The notes under the pieces: model-generated
The model's input: the letters and a program-made list of their open reading frames with translations, nothing else
The model's database searches: none
What the model was told of the DNA's origin: nothing
NCBI GenBank assembly: GCA_020633845.1
Contig: JACKCW010000002.1
Location: 62,001-126,000, forward strand
DNA length: 64,000 bases
Reading direction: 5' to 3'
DNA from: Caryophanales bacterium
GTDB taxonomy: Bacteria > Bacillota_I > Bacilli_A > Izemoplasmatales > UBA1188
Made by a program: the position numbers and the translations under genes
Shown here: positions 36,406 to 45,701 of the stretch, one piece after another
Numbering within the stretch: position 1 is the first letter of the stretch
How the letters are laid out: each line of letters starts with the position of its first letter

Positions 36406-36912
36406 TTATCCGTTTATCAGTTCAATAGCGCCATCAAGCACCATTATGGCGCCGGCGCAAAGAAATATATAATTAATAAAACTCCAAGAAGCGTTAAGTC
36501 CGAAAAATGAAAGAATAAAGAGAGCGCCCGTTAATAAAAGAAGAATTGAAGAAATGGCTTTTTCTTTTCTAATTAGATGGCTTATTCCGTAAATAAACAT
36601 AAGACAGCCAACCGCCAAAATAGCAATCTTTGTAATTACCCAACCGCCAATAACAATAAGAACTCCAAATACAATCTGGATAATACCACTAATGTAGTTT
36701 TTATATACCAAATTGAAAATTCCGATAACAGAAAGAGAGGCGCCGGAAATGGTTATTAAAATAGTTAAAGAATCGCTTCTAAAAATGCAGACAAGAAAAC
36801 CGATTACAACTAAAGCGATTGAATATAAAGCTTTTGGATCAAAGTTTATTCTTTTTCTCATAAACTTAATTATAGCATTGTTATTTATAATAAATGAATA
36901 CTCTTTTTCCAT
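36406..36912 (-). CDS. DUF308 / HdeD-like membrane protein
   Basis: A 168-residue protein with about six short membrane helices in a repeated pattern (ALYSIALVVIGFLVCIF, SGIIQIVFGVLIVIGG, AVGCLMFIYGISHLI, ILLLLTGALFILSFFG), as in HdeD-like DUF308 proteins. Function unclear; HdeD of E. coli is linked to acid resistance. The start is uncertain. ATG 36912 lacks a ribosome binding site, while a TATAAT-like box lies just before the internal ATG of MRKRINFDPK, 17 codons later. It sits downstream of the GH3 gene on the same strand but 45 bases away and reads as a separate gene. Confidence 0.65.
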   Translation of the reverse strand: MEKEYSFIINNNAIIKFMRKRINFDPKALYSIALVVIGFLVCIFRSDSLTILITISGASLSVIGIFNLVYKNYISGIIQIVFGVLIVIGGWVITKIAILAVGCLMFIYGISHLIRKEKAISSILLLLTGALFILSFFGLNASWSFINYIFLCAGAIMVLDGAIELING

Positions 36913-36957
36913 TTATTTAAGATATTTTTATTAAATAAAAAAATATTTAGAAAAAAA

Positions 36958-39075
36958 TTAAATAAGTTCAAATGTTTTTTCTAGTTTTTCGATATAAATA
37001 CTAAATTTACCCGGTTCTGACTTTTTCTTATAATCAATTCCGCTGAATCGCAAATCTCTTTCTTGAATAGTAAAAGATACTTCTTTTTCTTCGCCGGCGC
37101 TTAATGATATTTTGGCAAATCCCTTTAGTTCTTTGTCAGGTCTTGTTACCGAGCCGAAATGATCCCTAATATATAATAGGATAATTTCCTTTCCCTTTAT
37201 TTTAGAAATATTCTTTACTTTTACCGATACCTTAATTGGTTTTTCTTTAGATAACTTATCGCTAGACAATACAAGGTCTGAATAAACAAAGTTAGAATAA
37301 GATAAGCCACATCCAAATGAATAAAGCGGCTCGTTTGGTTGATCAATATAATGCGAATAATATTTGTTTTCCTCAATCTTATTGTAGCCAGGTCTTCCTG
37401 TTGGAAGCGCTTGATAGTAAATCGGAATCTGTCCAACCGAGTATGGAAGCGACATCGGGAGTCTAGCAGATGGATTCTTTTTTCCGTATAAAATATCAAG
37501 GAGAGCCCTTGAACCCATCGTTCCCGGAATAAAGGCATAAAGAAGGGCGGATGATTCTTTGTCTATATCGGTAAGAACAAGCGGTCTGCCGCCAAAAATG
37601 ACGGAAACAGTATTCTTATTGACTTCGTATACTTTTTTTACCAGTTCCACAATGTTAGAAGAAATGCTAATATTTCCTTTGGAAGAAGCTTCGCCGGATT
37701 CTTCTTGTCTTTCGCCGATTAATAATACCACCCGGTCAAAAAGAGAGGCGGTTTTTTGAATATAAAAGAGTTCTTCCGGATAAAGAGACCGATCAAATAT
37801 GTCCGGAGTATCAATTACATCATAAGAAGAATAATTAAGCTCTTTAAGACATTTTTCGATAGAAGACATATTTTTATCTTTATAAAGACTCCAAGAGCCG
37901 TAAAAGCCCTTTTCTTTCACAAATGGTCCAACAAAGAGCACTCGGTTCTTTTTCTTTAGAGGAAGAATTGAATCATTTTTTAGAAGAACCATTGATTCGG
38001 CTGCCGCTTCATAAGATTTTTCGATTGATTCCTTTGTATCAAGATCTTTTTCATCTTCTAGGCTGAAGCGATATGGAGAATCAAAAATACCTAATTTATT
38101 TTTTAAAGACAAAACCTTATAGACATTTTTGTCCAGTTCATCTTCACTTACTTTGCCTTCCTTAATTAATTCCTCTAAGTAATTGGAGTAACAATCGCTC
38201 ATCAGATCGACGGTAATCCCGTTCTTAAAGGCTATAAGACAGGCTTCTTTATCATTTTCGGCTACACGATGATTTACCAGTTCGTGAATGGCGTTGTAGT
38301 CAGAGATTATAACTCCATCAAACTTAACTTTTTTTATTAGGTATTCTTTGATTAACGACTGATTGGCACAAGTTGGAACAAAATCAAGCGCATTAAATCC
38401 GGACATAACCATTAGGGCACCAGCCTTAATACCGGAAATATAAGGAGGTAAATAGTAATCATTAAATACCCTCTCGGTGATCATTGACATTTGATAGTCT
38501 CTTCCGCCCTCAGGAAGAGAATAGCCGGCAAAATGCTTAACGCAAGCTCCCACAGTTCCCGCTTTTAAATTTCCCTGCATGCCGTTTATATAGGCTTTTG
38601 CATAACATTCTCCAAGATAAGGATCTTCGCCAAAGGATTCCATGACTCTTCCCCACCTCGGGTCTCTTGCAAGATCAAGCATAGGTGCAAAAGATAAAGA
38701 AACTCCGCATAGGGAAGCCTCCTTCGCCCAGAGAGATGCACATTTTTTTATTAGAGGCATATTAAAGGAAGAAGCTAAAGAAAGCGGAATCGGAAACATG
38801 GTTTTATATCCATGAATAACATCACAGACATTCATAATCGGTATTTTTTTATTTTTAATCTTTTCTTCTTGTATAGTTCTATATGATTCAAGAGGTAGAT
38901 TAGAGGCAAAGCCGGCATACGGGATTATTTTCGGGTCAATACCGAGATTATTTATCGGTCCGGTTAAAGTATCACAGTCCGAACTGAAAAACTGCCCGCC
39001 AAGACAGACAAGTTGACCGATTTTTTCATATAAAGACATTTTTTTAATTAAGGATAGAATCTCACTCTCTGTCAT
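36958..39075 (-). CDS. GH3 beta-glucosidase, last gene of the beta-1,2-glucan operon
   Basis: A 705-residue cytoplasmic GH3 enzyme without signal peptide. Visible: RDPRWGR and KHFAGYS in the barrel, the nucleophile Asp259 in VIISDYN, an alpha/beta sandwich domain and a C-terminal fibronectin III-like domain (about 590-700). It would hydrolyse short beta-glucosides; next to the GH94 phosphorylase the likely substrate is sophorose, the end product of oligoglucan phosphorolysis. A homologous pairing of GH3 and 1,2-beta-oligoglucan phosphorylase is known in Listeria innocua. Its ATG follows the GH94 stop by a few bases. Substrate is inference from context. Confidence 0.88.
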   Translation of the reverse strand: MTESEILSLIKKMSLYEKIGQLVCLGGQFFSSDCDTLTGPINNLGIDPKIIPYAGFASNLPLESYRTIQEEKIKNKKIPIMNVCDVIHGYKTMFPIPLSLASSFNMPLIKKCASLWAKEASLCGVSLSFAPMLDLARDPRWGRVMESFGEDPYLGECYAKAYINGMQGNLKAGTVGACVKHFAGYSLPEGGRDYQMSMITERVFNDYYLPPYISGIKAGALMVMSGFNALDFVPTCANQSLIKEYLIKKVKFDGVIISDYNAIHELVNHRVAENDKEACLIAFKNGITVDLMSDCYSNYLEELIKEGKVSEDELDKNVYKVLSLKNKLGIFDSPYRFSLEDEKDLDTKESIEKSYEAAAESMVLLKNDSILPLKKKNRVLFVGPFVKEKGFYGSWSLYKDKNMSSIEKCLKELNYSSYDVIDTPDIFDRSLYPEELFYIQKTASLFDRVVLLIGERQEESGEASSKGNISISSNIVELVKKVYEVNKNTVSVIFGGRPLVLTDIDKESSALLYAFIPGTMGSRALLDILYGKKNPSARLPMSLPYSVGQIPIYYQALPTGRPGYNKIEENKYYSHYIDQPNEPLYSFGCGLSYSNFVYSDLVLSSDKLSKEKPIKVSVKVKNISKIKGKEIILLYIRDHFGSVTRPDKELKGFAKISLSAGEEKEVSFTIQERDLRFSGIDYKKKSEPGKFSIYIEKLEKTFELI

Positions 39076-39079
39076 TTTT

Positions 39080-42000
39080 TCACCCGAATATTACATCAAT
39101 TATATTTTCTTTTTCTAACAAACTCTTTTCAAACGATATACCGCTATTTCTATAAGGGTTTTCACTTTCTACTTTGCCGATCATCTTTCCGTTAAGTTTT
39201 ACTTCTTTTAAAGTCTCGCCTGAAAGATAATAGTTAATTTTAACCGGCTTCTTATCGAGAATAAAAGAAATTGTGGTTTTATTTAAAGATGAAGGCATCA
39301 TCGGATCAATATATATTCTTCCTTGTAATTCTTTAATCCCGAAAAAGTTCGAAAGAAGTTCATAAAGGTAAATTCCCGGGCCGCTTGAGTATACTCTCCA
39401 ACCGCCTTTGACCATAACTTCCTGCGTTTTCAGTTTATATATATTATCATTGGCAATGTATCTATCAGCAAAACAACCGTCGCTTGATGAGAAATATGAA
39501 CAAGACTGACGGTAATCGGCATTTTTCACATTATCCTTGATTAAGATAGGATTAATTACGTTAAGTGCGTTAAACACTCTTTCTTTTTCCCCTATTTTGG
39601 CCATTGCCTCAATATATCTTATGTGCGCATGAACATAAAGCAGACTTATTTCTCGACCAAAATTTGCCGCTGACTCGGCTCTTACAAATATATTTGAACT
39701 TCCGCCGTGATATTTAACGGTGTTATCCATTAATCTGACCCCATCCGGATACATCAAATATTTATCGATTATAGCTAAATATTTATCTTTATCGGATAAT
39801 GGAGTAAAACCGGAAATAAAATTTCTCGTTATCGGGAGAAGGCGGTATTTAAGACCGGTCTCTTTGTCTTCCGGATGCAACAGATATTTTATTCCGTCTT
39901 CATCAAACCTGACAAAGCCGGCCACAATTCCGTCTTTAATTAAATATTTTTTATAGTCTTTCTTAATGCTTTTTAATAAATCATTATATTCTCCGGTAAG
40001 TCCACTATAAAGGGATAAGGCTTGAATTAAAAGAGCGGAAGTCCATGGAGAAACCATTCTTTTCGCTTTTTCTTTATCCGCGGGTTGGAGAGTATCGTCC
40101 CAATCTCCGGCCCCGTATGAAGGAAGATGAGTTCCCTTGATAAAAGATTTTTCGATTGTTGAAATCTCGTTTTCGATATGGGCTTTAATTGTATCTTCTC
40201 CTTTGAATACGCCACCTTCCCTTGTTGTGTAAGGCACGATTTCCTTGAGTATTTCAAAGTCTCCAGTTTCGTTTATGTAGTCGCCGACAATTTTAAGAGG
40301 CCATACAATAATATCGGCATGCGAGTCAAGGGCTTCGATAAACGAATAGTTATCAAACATAAACCATTGCGGCCAATCATGATTTTCGAAAAATTGGCGG
40401 GAATAAACGCGTTTGATTAAATACTTCACCATGTCGTAATCGTGCATTGATCTAAAGAATTCAACCGGTCCTTGAAGAATGTCTCTTGTACCCCAGGCGG
40501 CTCCCGAATATTGTTCGAGACCGTGAGGAGATGCATAGTGAATTAAAGCATCATGACTATACCAATACACCAAATGCGTGAATTTCATAACGTTTTTGTC
40601 GCTTGACGAGACAGAAAAACAACCAATATTCGATTTAAAACTATTCTCGTAGTTTTTCTTCATCTCTTCAAAAGAGATTTCTTTTGGTTCTATATTGTCA
40701 ATTATTCCTTTATAAGAAAGCAAAAATCCGGATTGATTGTCCATTTTCACGACAAGCATTCTTTCTTTATCTTGAGCTTCATCAATCAAAGATGAATAAT
40801 CAAGAAAAGCAAAATCGGAAGAAGAGACTTCAATCTTGAAACTATAATTACTTTCAAGTTTTCCGGCAAGGTTATCTTTAGAAAAGCTATAAGAAATGGT
40901 GTTGTCTTTATAAATCGGATTAATTTGATTTACTGATTCATCAGGACCGATAATAAGACTGTTTGTAAGCAAGAACGAATAAGGTCTTTTTTTAAATGAT
41001 TCCACTTTGATTTTTAATTCCGGGGCATCAAAACGCATAACACTTTCAATAAATAAATAGTCATCATCAATTTTATAAATCCATTTAGAACCAGATGCAC
41101 GCATCTCATAGGCTGACGGGATGGAAAGAAGCGAATATTTTTCGTTTAACTTCACAAATAGTCGAACTCCGGTCGTTTTTTCGATATTTAGCGGATCTCT
41201 TACAGTAGAGATGAATTTATTCATATTGGTGTTTCCGAGAGTCACATGCGAACTGAAAACACCATAAAGATAGTTGGTTGAGGCAAAAGTTTTTTCCGGT
41301 TCTTTAGTGTAGCCGGAGGAAATTGAAAGATTGGCGCTTGGCCTTTCTAAATAAATTTCTTTTTCTTTTAAAACGATATGGGAAGAATCTTTCGAAAAGA
41401 AAGAAATAAGTTTGCCGCTATCGTCATATTCTTCATCTTCTCTTTCCGGATAAAATCTTTTTAATTCCTCACTGCTTAGCGATAATGAGGAATAAGTATT
41501 TTCAAAATCTACCTTCAGATTTTCTTTTTTTGAAGGTGCGGCATAAGGAAAGGTAAGAGAATTATAAATTGATTTAAGTTCTTCTTTTCCTTTATGGGTT
41601 TCTTTATTAAAATCGGAAACAAAATCTGCAAAGAAAACTACCTTTTTTTCTTCATCCTTTTTTATATTAACTTTAAAAGTGATTAAAGCGAATTCATACT
41701 GGTAGTTATAATTATCTAAGCAGCCTTCTTTCATTGCTTTCGGCACATTCGTTAATTTATATTCTTTGCCGTAGAACTGCATAGCATCCGTGCTATAAGA
41801 CTCGATTTCACTAAAAGATCCTTGAAAAAGAGAAAATGGTCTTCCTTGATTTTGTTTTGTAACAACTGATTTATCTATGTTTATCTTATGGTTCAAATAT
41901 TGAGAAGAATACGCCTCATTTGCCATAAAATAACTAAGAGAGACATCCTGCGCATAATATATTTCAATGTCTTCGTGAACATTTTTAAGAGAAACCGAAT

Positions 42001-42301
42001 AAAACCACGTATGGTGAATTATTTTTAGTGTTACCGAGTAATCAATATTTTTAAAATTTCCTTCATAAATTACTCCATCTGGCATAACTTGAAACTTTGA
42101 AGGAGAATGAATCCCGAGCAGTTTTGTGTATTCACCGGTCTCTTTAAGGCGTAAATAGATGTTAAAAACCATTCCGTTAACGGAATTGGCTTTATAGAGA
42201 TCGATGCAGTCGTTTTTTTCAAAAGTTATTCTTTCAATATCTCCAGAAGGGAGAATCGTAAACTGCAGCGAGTCGCTTTCGAGTATTTGTTTGTTGTTCA
42301 T
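39080..42301 (-). CDS. GH94 glycoside phosphorylase, probably 1,2-beta-oligoglucan phosphorylase
   Basis: A 1073-residue cytoplasmic GH94 protein: N-terminal beta-sandwich (about 1-280), extra inserted beta domain, helical linker, (alpha/alpha)6 barrel and C-terminal jelly roll. Barrel motifs include SGAAWGTRDILQGP, NHDWPQWFMFD and the catalytic acid in GDWDD at about 733-736. Cellobiose-type phosphorylases are near 800 residues; this length fits 1,2-beta-oligoglucan phosphorylase, which converts sophoro-oligosaccharides and phosphate to glucose-1-phosphate. The GH144 gene upstream and GH3 gene downstream support this. A longer frame starts at TTG 42346 inside GH144, but AGGCGG is nine bases before ATG 42299-42301. 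Confidence 0.85.
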   Translation of the reverse strand: MNNKQILESDSLQFTILPSGDIERITFEKNDCIDLYKANSVNGMVFNIYLRLKETGEYTKLLGIHSPSKFQVMPDGVIYEGNFKNIDYSVTLKIIHHTWFYSVSLKNVHEDIEIYYAQDVSLSYFMANEAYSSQYLNHKINIDKSVVTKQNQGRPFSLFQGSFSEIESYSTDAMQFYGKEYKLTNVPKAMKEGCLDNYNYQYEFALITFKVNIKKDEEKKVVFFADFVSDFNKETHKGKEELKSIYNSLTFPYAAPSKKENLKVDFENTYSSLSLSSEELKRFYPEREDEEYDDSGKLISFFSKDSSHIVLKEKEIYLERPSANLSISSGYTKEPEKTFASTNYLYGVFSSHVTLGNTNMNKFISTVRDPLNIEKTTGVRLFVKLNEKYSLLSIPSAYEMRASGSKWIYKIDDDYLFIESVMRFDAPELKIKVESFKKRPYSFLLTNSLIIGPDESVNQINPIYKDNTISYSFSKDNLAGKLESNYSFKIEVSSSDFAFLDYSSLIDEAQDKERMLVVKMDNQSGFLLSYKGIIDNIEPKEISFEEMKKNYENSFKSNIGCFSVSSSDKNVMKFTHLVYWYSHDALIHYASPHGLEQYSGAAWGTRDILQGPVEFFRSMHDYDMVKYLIKRVYSRQFFENHDWPQWFMFDNYSFIEALDSHADIIVWPLKIVGDYINETGDFEILKEIVPYTTREGGVFKGEDTIKAHIENEISTIEKSFIKGTHLPSYGAGDWDDTLQPADKEKAKRMVSPWTSALLIQALSLYSGLTGEYNDLLKSIKKDYKKYLIKDGIVAGFVRFDEDGIKYLLHPEDKETGLKYRLLPITRNFISGFTPLSDKDKYLAIIDKYLMYPDGVRLMDNTVKYHGGSSNIFVRAESAANFGREISLLYVHAHIRYIEAMAKIGEKERVFNALNVINPILIKDNVKNADYRQSCSYFSSSDGCFADRYIANDNIYKLKTQEVMVKGGWRVYSSGPGIYLYELLSNFFGIKELQGRIYIDPMMPSSLNKTTISFILDKKPVKINYYLSGETLKEVKLNGKMIGKVESENPYRNSGISFEKSLLEKENIIDVIFG

Positions 42302-42326
42302 ATTGTGCACCCGCCTGTTATATTGT

Positions 42327-43751
42327 TTATTCTTCGCTGAAGCCAAGGATTATCATGGCATTTTGAACATATTCAATGTCCATAAATATATTCCAGATTA
42401 ATCCCGAATTATAATTTTCCAGCATCAGTAATTCATTTCCTTTGTCGATGCCGATTAAATCAGTTCCGTACCAGCCGCCGCTAGGGATTGTCGCTTCAGG
42501 AACCGTCACGTAATTGTTTCTGGCCCCGAGATTATAAGAATCGATTAATCCGTATTTTGACCAAAGGTTTGCGTTATTACGATAATTTTGAAGAGCGTTT
42601 AAGGATTCTGTTTCTAAATAGTTGATGGAGGCAACCGCCGCATAAAGTGCGACCGTACCATCGACATAGTGGCTGCCGATAGATGGACCGGATCCATAAG
42701 CTCCAGTGTAACCGTCAGGTCCGTCACAAGCCGACATGCCCCAAGAATTTTCGCTGTAAGTGTAATAATCATTTTTCTTGGAAACCGAATAGGCATAAGC
42801 TGCTTTTGTCGCGTTAAGACTATTTGTATACCAAGAGAACCCGTCTGAATCAACATATTTTTCCGAGTCAAACCAAGAATATGCGTACTGGTACACGAAA
42901 AGGCTGCCGGAATAACTCATATAAAAACTTCCATAGTCATCAGTTGCGGATGCCATTTGCGAAACAGTTTTCATATAATTATACGGTTGTCTCCCAATGG
43001 TATATCTAGGACTACCAGATGCTAAAATGAAGATCATCATCTGTTCGGCATAACTTCCCCAATAACCGCTGAATTTACCGGTTGTATGATCATAGCCCAT
43101 ATAGAAACGGCTAGCGGATGAATCATAATACCAAGTCCAAACAACGTCTTCATATATTTGGTTGGCGATTTCTTCACAACGGCCGCCAAAATACTTGCCG
43201 GCGGTTAAAGCACCATTTAAGAAAATTGCCGTATCAATAATGGATACCTCGCTACCGGAAGCCGGCGCAGCGGTGGTCATGCCGTAAAAATGGTAATAAA
43301 AACCCATAACTCTGTCCATGGTCGCAAGGTTAAGAAGGGTTTTATAGGCTCTTTCTTCACCTTCTTCATAGGTTATGAAACCATGCGCAACGCCAATAGG
43401 AATCGCTGATAAGCCATAGCCAACCGAGGCTATTGAGGCAAGAGTGCCGACTTTATTAGTAACTGTATTGTATCGATCCGGCACCAGACCGTATCCAGCC
43501 GAAGATTCATCAGTATTTTGTGTTTCCCAAAAGAAATCGAAACATTTTTCAATTTCTTCAAGAACGACGGGATCCGTATCGGATTTAACGTCGCTATAAT
43601 AATTTTTCACCGTTGTCGAGACCTCCTCTGTGGTCGGTTCATTAGTTGTTGAATTTGTTGAAGTAGTTTTGGTAGTGCATCCGCTTAACGCGAACAAGAA
43701 TATAAAGAATGTTAAAACAAATAATGCTTTTGTGTTTCTGATTTTTTTCAT
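42327..43751 (-). CDS. GH144 endo-beta-1,2-glucanase-family lipoprotein
   Basis: A 474-residue surface lipoprotein (signal ending LSGC, about residue 25) followed by a Thr/Ser-rich linker and an (alpha/alpha)6 domain. The features of the Glycoamylase-like PF10091/GH144 family are clear: FFWETQN, GLVPDRYN, SIASVGYGLSAIPIGV, GFYYHFYGM, SIIDTAIFLNGAL and YAEQMMIFILASGSP. GH144 enzymes cut beta-1,2-glucan internally to sophoro-oligosaccharides. It would be the outward-facing first enzyme of the pathway. A GTG at 43760 extends the frame by three codons, but AGGTG is at good distance from ATG 43751. One base separates it from the permease stop. Confidence 0.85.
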   Translation of the reverse strand: MKKIRNTKALFVLTFFIFLFALSGCTTKTTSTNSTTNEPTTEEVSTTVKNYYSDVKSDTDPVVLEEIEKCFDFFWETQNTDESSAGYGLVPDRYNTVTNKVGTLASIASVGYGLSAIPIGVAHGFITYEEGEERAYKTLLNLATMDRVMGFYYHFYGMTTAAPASGSEVSIIDTAIFLNGALTAGKYFGGRCEEIANQIYEDVVWTWYYDSSASRFYMGYDHTTGKFSGYWGSYAEQMMIFILASGSPRYTIGRQPYNYMKTVSQMASATDDYGSFYMSYSGSLFVYQYAYSWFDSEKYVDSDGFSWYTNSLNATKAAYAYSVSKKNDYYTYSENSWGMSACDGPDGYTGAYGSGPSIGSHYVDGTVALYAAVASINYLETESLNALQNYRNNANLWSKYGLIDSYNLGARNNYVTVPEATIPSGGWYGTDLIGIDKGNELLMLENYNSGLIWNIFMDIEYVQNAMIILGFSEE

Positions 43752-43752
43752 A

Positions 43753-44838
43753 CTATTCACCTGTTATTCCGCTTCTTTCAACGCCTTCAGTAAACCAACG
43801 TTGAAGAATAAAGTATACGATTAACATCGGAAGAATAATGAGGAGCGTCGCCGCAAGTCTTATTCCTTCGTTGATAAGAGCTGTTTCTTCTGAAGAATAC
43901 AAAGAACTGTATTCACTCACAAAGTAAGCTAGTCGTATTTGTAAAGATAAATCCTTTGCCTTGTCTCCAAGGAAGAGAGAGATAAAATACGTTTCATTCC
44001 AGTACCAGACAAAGCCAAAAAGGAATGAGGTAATAAAAGCCGGGACTGCCAAAGGAATTCCGATAAGGAAGAATCTCTTATACGGACCGGCACCGTCGAT
44101 TTCCGCTGCTTCTTCAATTGATTTTGGAATCATTCTAAAGAATTGGTAAAAAATTAGAATGAAGATAGCCGAATTGACCCCTTGACCGAGGATGGCCGGT
44201 AAAATTACCGCCATCGGATTATTTAGTAAGTTCAAACTGTTGAACATGACATATTTCGGTATCATATAAACCTGACTCGGAATGAGGAAGGTAAGAAGAA
44301 TGAGAGTGAACCAAAGTTTCTTAAGTTTAAAACGGAACTTAGCAAGCCCATAACCGATAAACGAACAAACAATAGTCTGAATTACCGCCGGAAGAAGAGT
44401 AATAAGTGTACTCTTAAACAAGGTCGGGAAATATTTTAATACATTATAAGCTTTTACATAGTTGTCGAGATAAAGAGATGTCGGCACCCACATTACCATC
44501 GGGTTGATAATATCTTCTCGACTCTTAAACGAGGTTGAAAGCATATAAAGAACCGGGTAAACATATACATAACCGATTGAAACAAGCAGGGTATACACCA
44601 TTATCTTAAAAAGGAAACCATCATTGAATTTTCTTCCGATTAAGAATTTCTTAACCTTAATCCAAGTTAAGTTTTTCACTAGATGGAAGAAATATTTAAT
44701 TCTGTTTATAAATCCTTTCGGCCAGGTTTCTTTATATGTGCCGTTTTTTATTTGGTTTTTCTTTCTTTTCTCATGCTGGATTACTTGGTCTAATACAAGA
44801 AGGAAAACAATGATGAGAATGATTATGAAGGTTGTCAT
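43753..44838 (-). CDS. Sugar ABC transporter permease (MalG-like), second pair
   Basis: A 361-residue permease. An N-terminal helix and basic linker (about 1-65, unusual for MalG-like proteins) precede the six-helix permease core. The EAA loop is IEEAAEIDGAGPYKRFFLIGIP, and the C-terminus ILQRWFTEGVERSGITGE is typical. Its ATG overlaps the TGA of the partner permease by four bases. It would import sophoro-oligosaccharides or a related beta-glucan fragment; no ATPase is encoded nearby. Confidence 0.85.
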   Translation of the reverse strand: MTTFIIILIIVFLLVLDQVIQHEKRKKNQIKNGTYKETWPKGFINRIKYFFHLVKNLTWIKVKKFLIGRKFNDGFLFKIMVYTLLVSIGYVYVYPVLYMLSTSFKSREDIINPMVMWVPTSLYLDNYVKAYNVLKYFPTLFKSTLITLLPAVIQTIVCSFIGYGLAKFRFKLKKLWFTLILLTFLIPSQVYMIPKYVMFNSLNLLNNPMAVILPAILGQGVNSAIFILIFYQFFRMIPKSIEEAAEIDGAGPYKRFFLIGIPLAVPAFITSFLFGFVWYWNETYFISLFLGDKAKDLSLQIRLAYFVSEYSSLYSSEETALINEGIRLAATLLIILPMLIVYFILQRWFTEGVERSGITGE

Positions 44839-45701
44839 CCCTTATCACTCTCCCTTCCCGGTCTAAATAATAGAACAATAATAAGGAGGAGAAGCGCAAG
44901 GACAATAAAATAAGCCCAAGCCATAGCTGATGCAACTCCGTAACCGGTAGTTATGCTAAACATATTATTCTTAATTGCCGTTACCACACCGTTTTCTGAA
45001 TAAGTAGCGAGGAGAACGAGCGTATATATCGCATTTACAAACACAATGTTTTTCATGGAAGGAAGAGTAATCTTCCAGAAGCTTTCCCAAGGACCGGCGC
45101 CGTCAATCGCCGCCGCTTCATAGATTTCTTTATTGATTTTTTGTAAGGCAGACAGGAAAAGCAGGACCTGAACTCCGGAAAACCAGAAGACAATAATAAT
45201 TTCTTCAAAAAGAGTCACTATCGGATCGGCAATAACCGGGTTTAAAGTATTTTGGAGAGAATCAAGGAAAGTTAGACTGCTCATCATATTTTCTCCGGCA
45301 GCTCCCTGTGAAACCAGTTCTGAAATAACCGGTCCGGATGAAATAATAACTGGTAGGAAAAAGATAGTGCGGAAGAATCCTCTGAACCGGATTTTTTGGT
45401 TAAGAAGAAGGGCGATAATAATTGAGAAAACCAGAATAATCGGCACTCTTAAAATGACCTGTCCCAGGAATTCCTTAAGAGCTGTTAAATAATCGCTTCC
45501 GGCTGAACTGAAAATAACACCATAGTTCGCAAGACCGGAAAATTGCATTTTAATTCCGGTTCCGGCTATCGTTACATCGTTAACGCTATATATTATCGAC
45601 ATAATTATCGGATAGGCCGTGAGGAAGATAAAGCCAATTATCCAGATGATAATAAACGAATATCCGACAATAGCTTCACGGACGCTGTTTTTCATTTTCA
45701 T
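44835..45701 (-). CDS. Sugar ABC transporter permease (MalF-like), second pair
   Basis: A 288-residue permease with six helices and the EAA loop IYEAAAIDGAGPWESFWKITLP. It pairs with the next gene in the operon. Its ATG overlaps the stop of the DUF5696 gene by four bases, so DUF5696, this permease and its partner are translated together, suggesting that DUF5696 serves this transporter. Confidence 0.87.
   Translation of the reverse strand: MKMKNSVREAIVGYSFIIIWIIGFIFLTAYPIIMSIIYSVNDVTIAGTGIKMQFSGLANYGVIFSSAGSDYLTALKEFLGQVILRVPIILVFSIIIALLLNQKIRFRGFFRTIFFLPVIISSGPVISELVSQGAAGENMMSSLTFLDSLQNTLNPVIADPIVTLFEEIIIVFWFSGVQVLLFLSALQKINKEIYEAAAIDGAGPWESFWKITLPSMKNIVFVNAIYTLVLLATYSENGVVTAIKNNMFSITTGYGVASAMAWAYFIVLALLLLIIVLLFRPGRESDKG

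Noticed and set aside
39080..42346. GH94 start at TTG 42346
   Set aside because: It would overlap the GH144 coding end and lacks a ribosome binding site; AGGCGG precedes ATG 42301 at nine bases.
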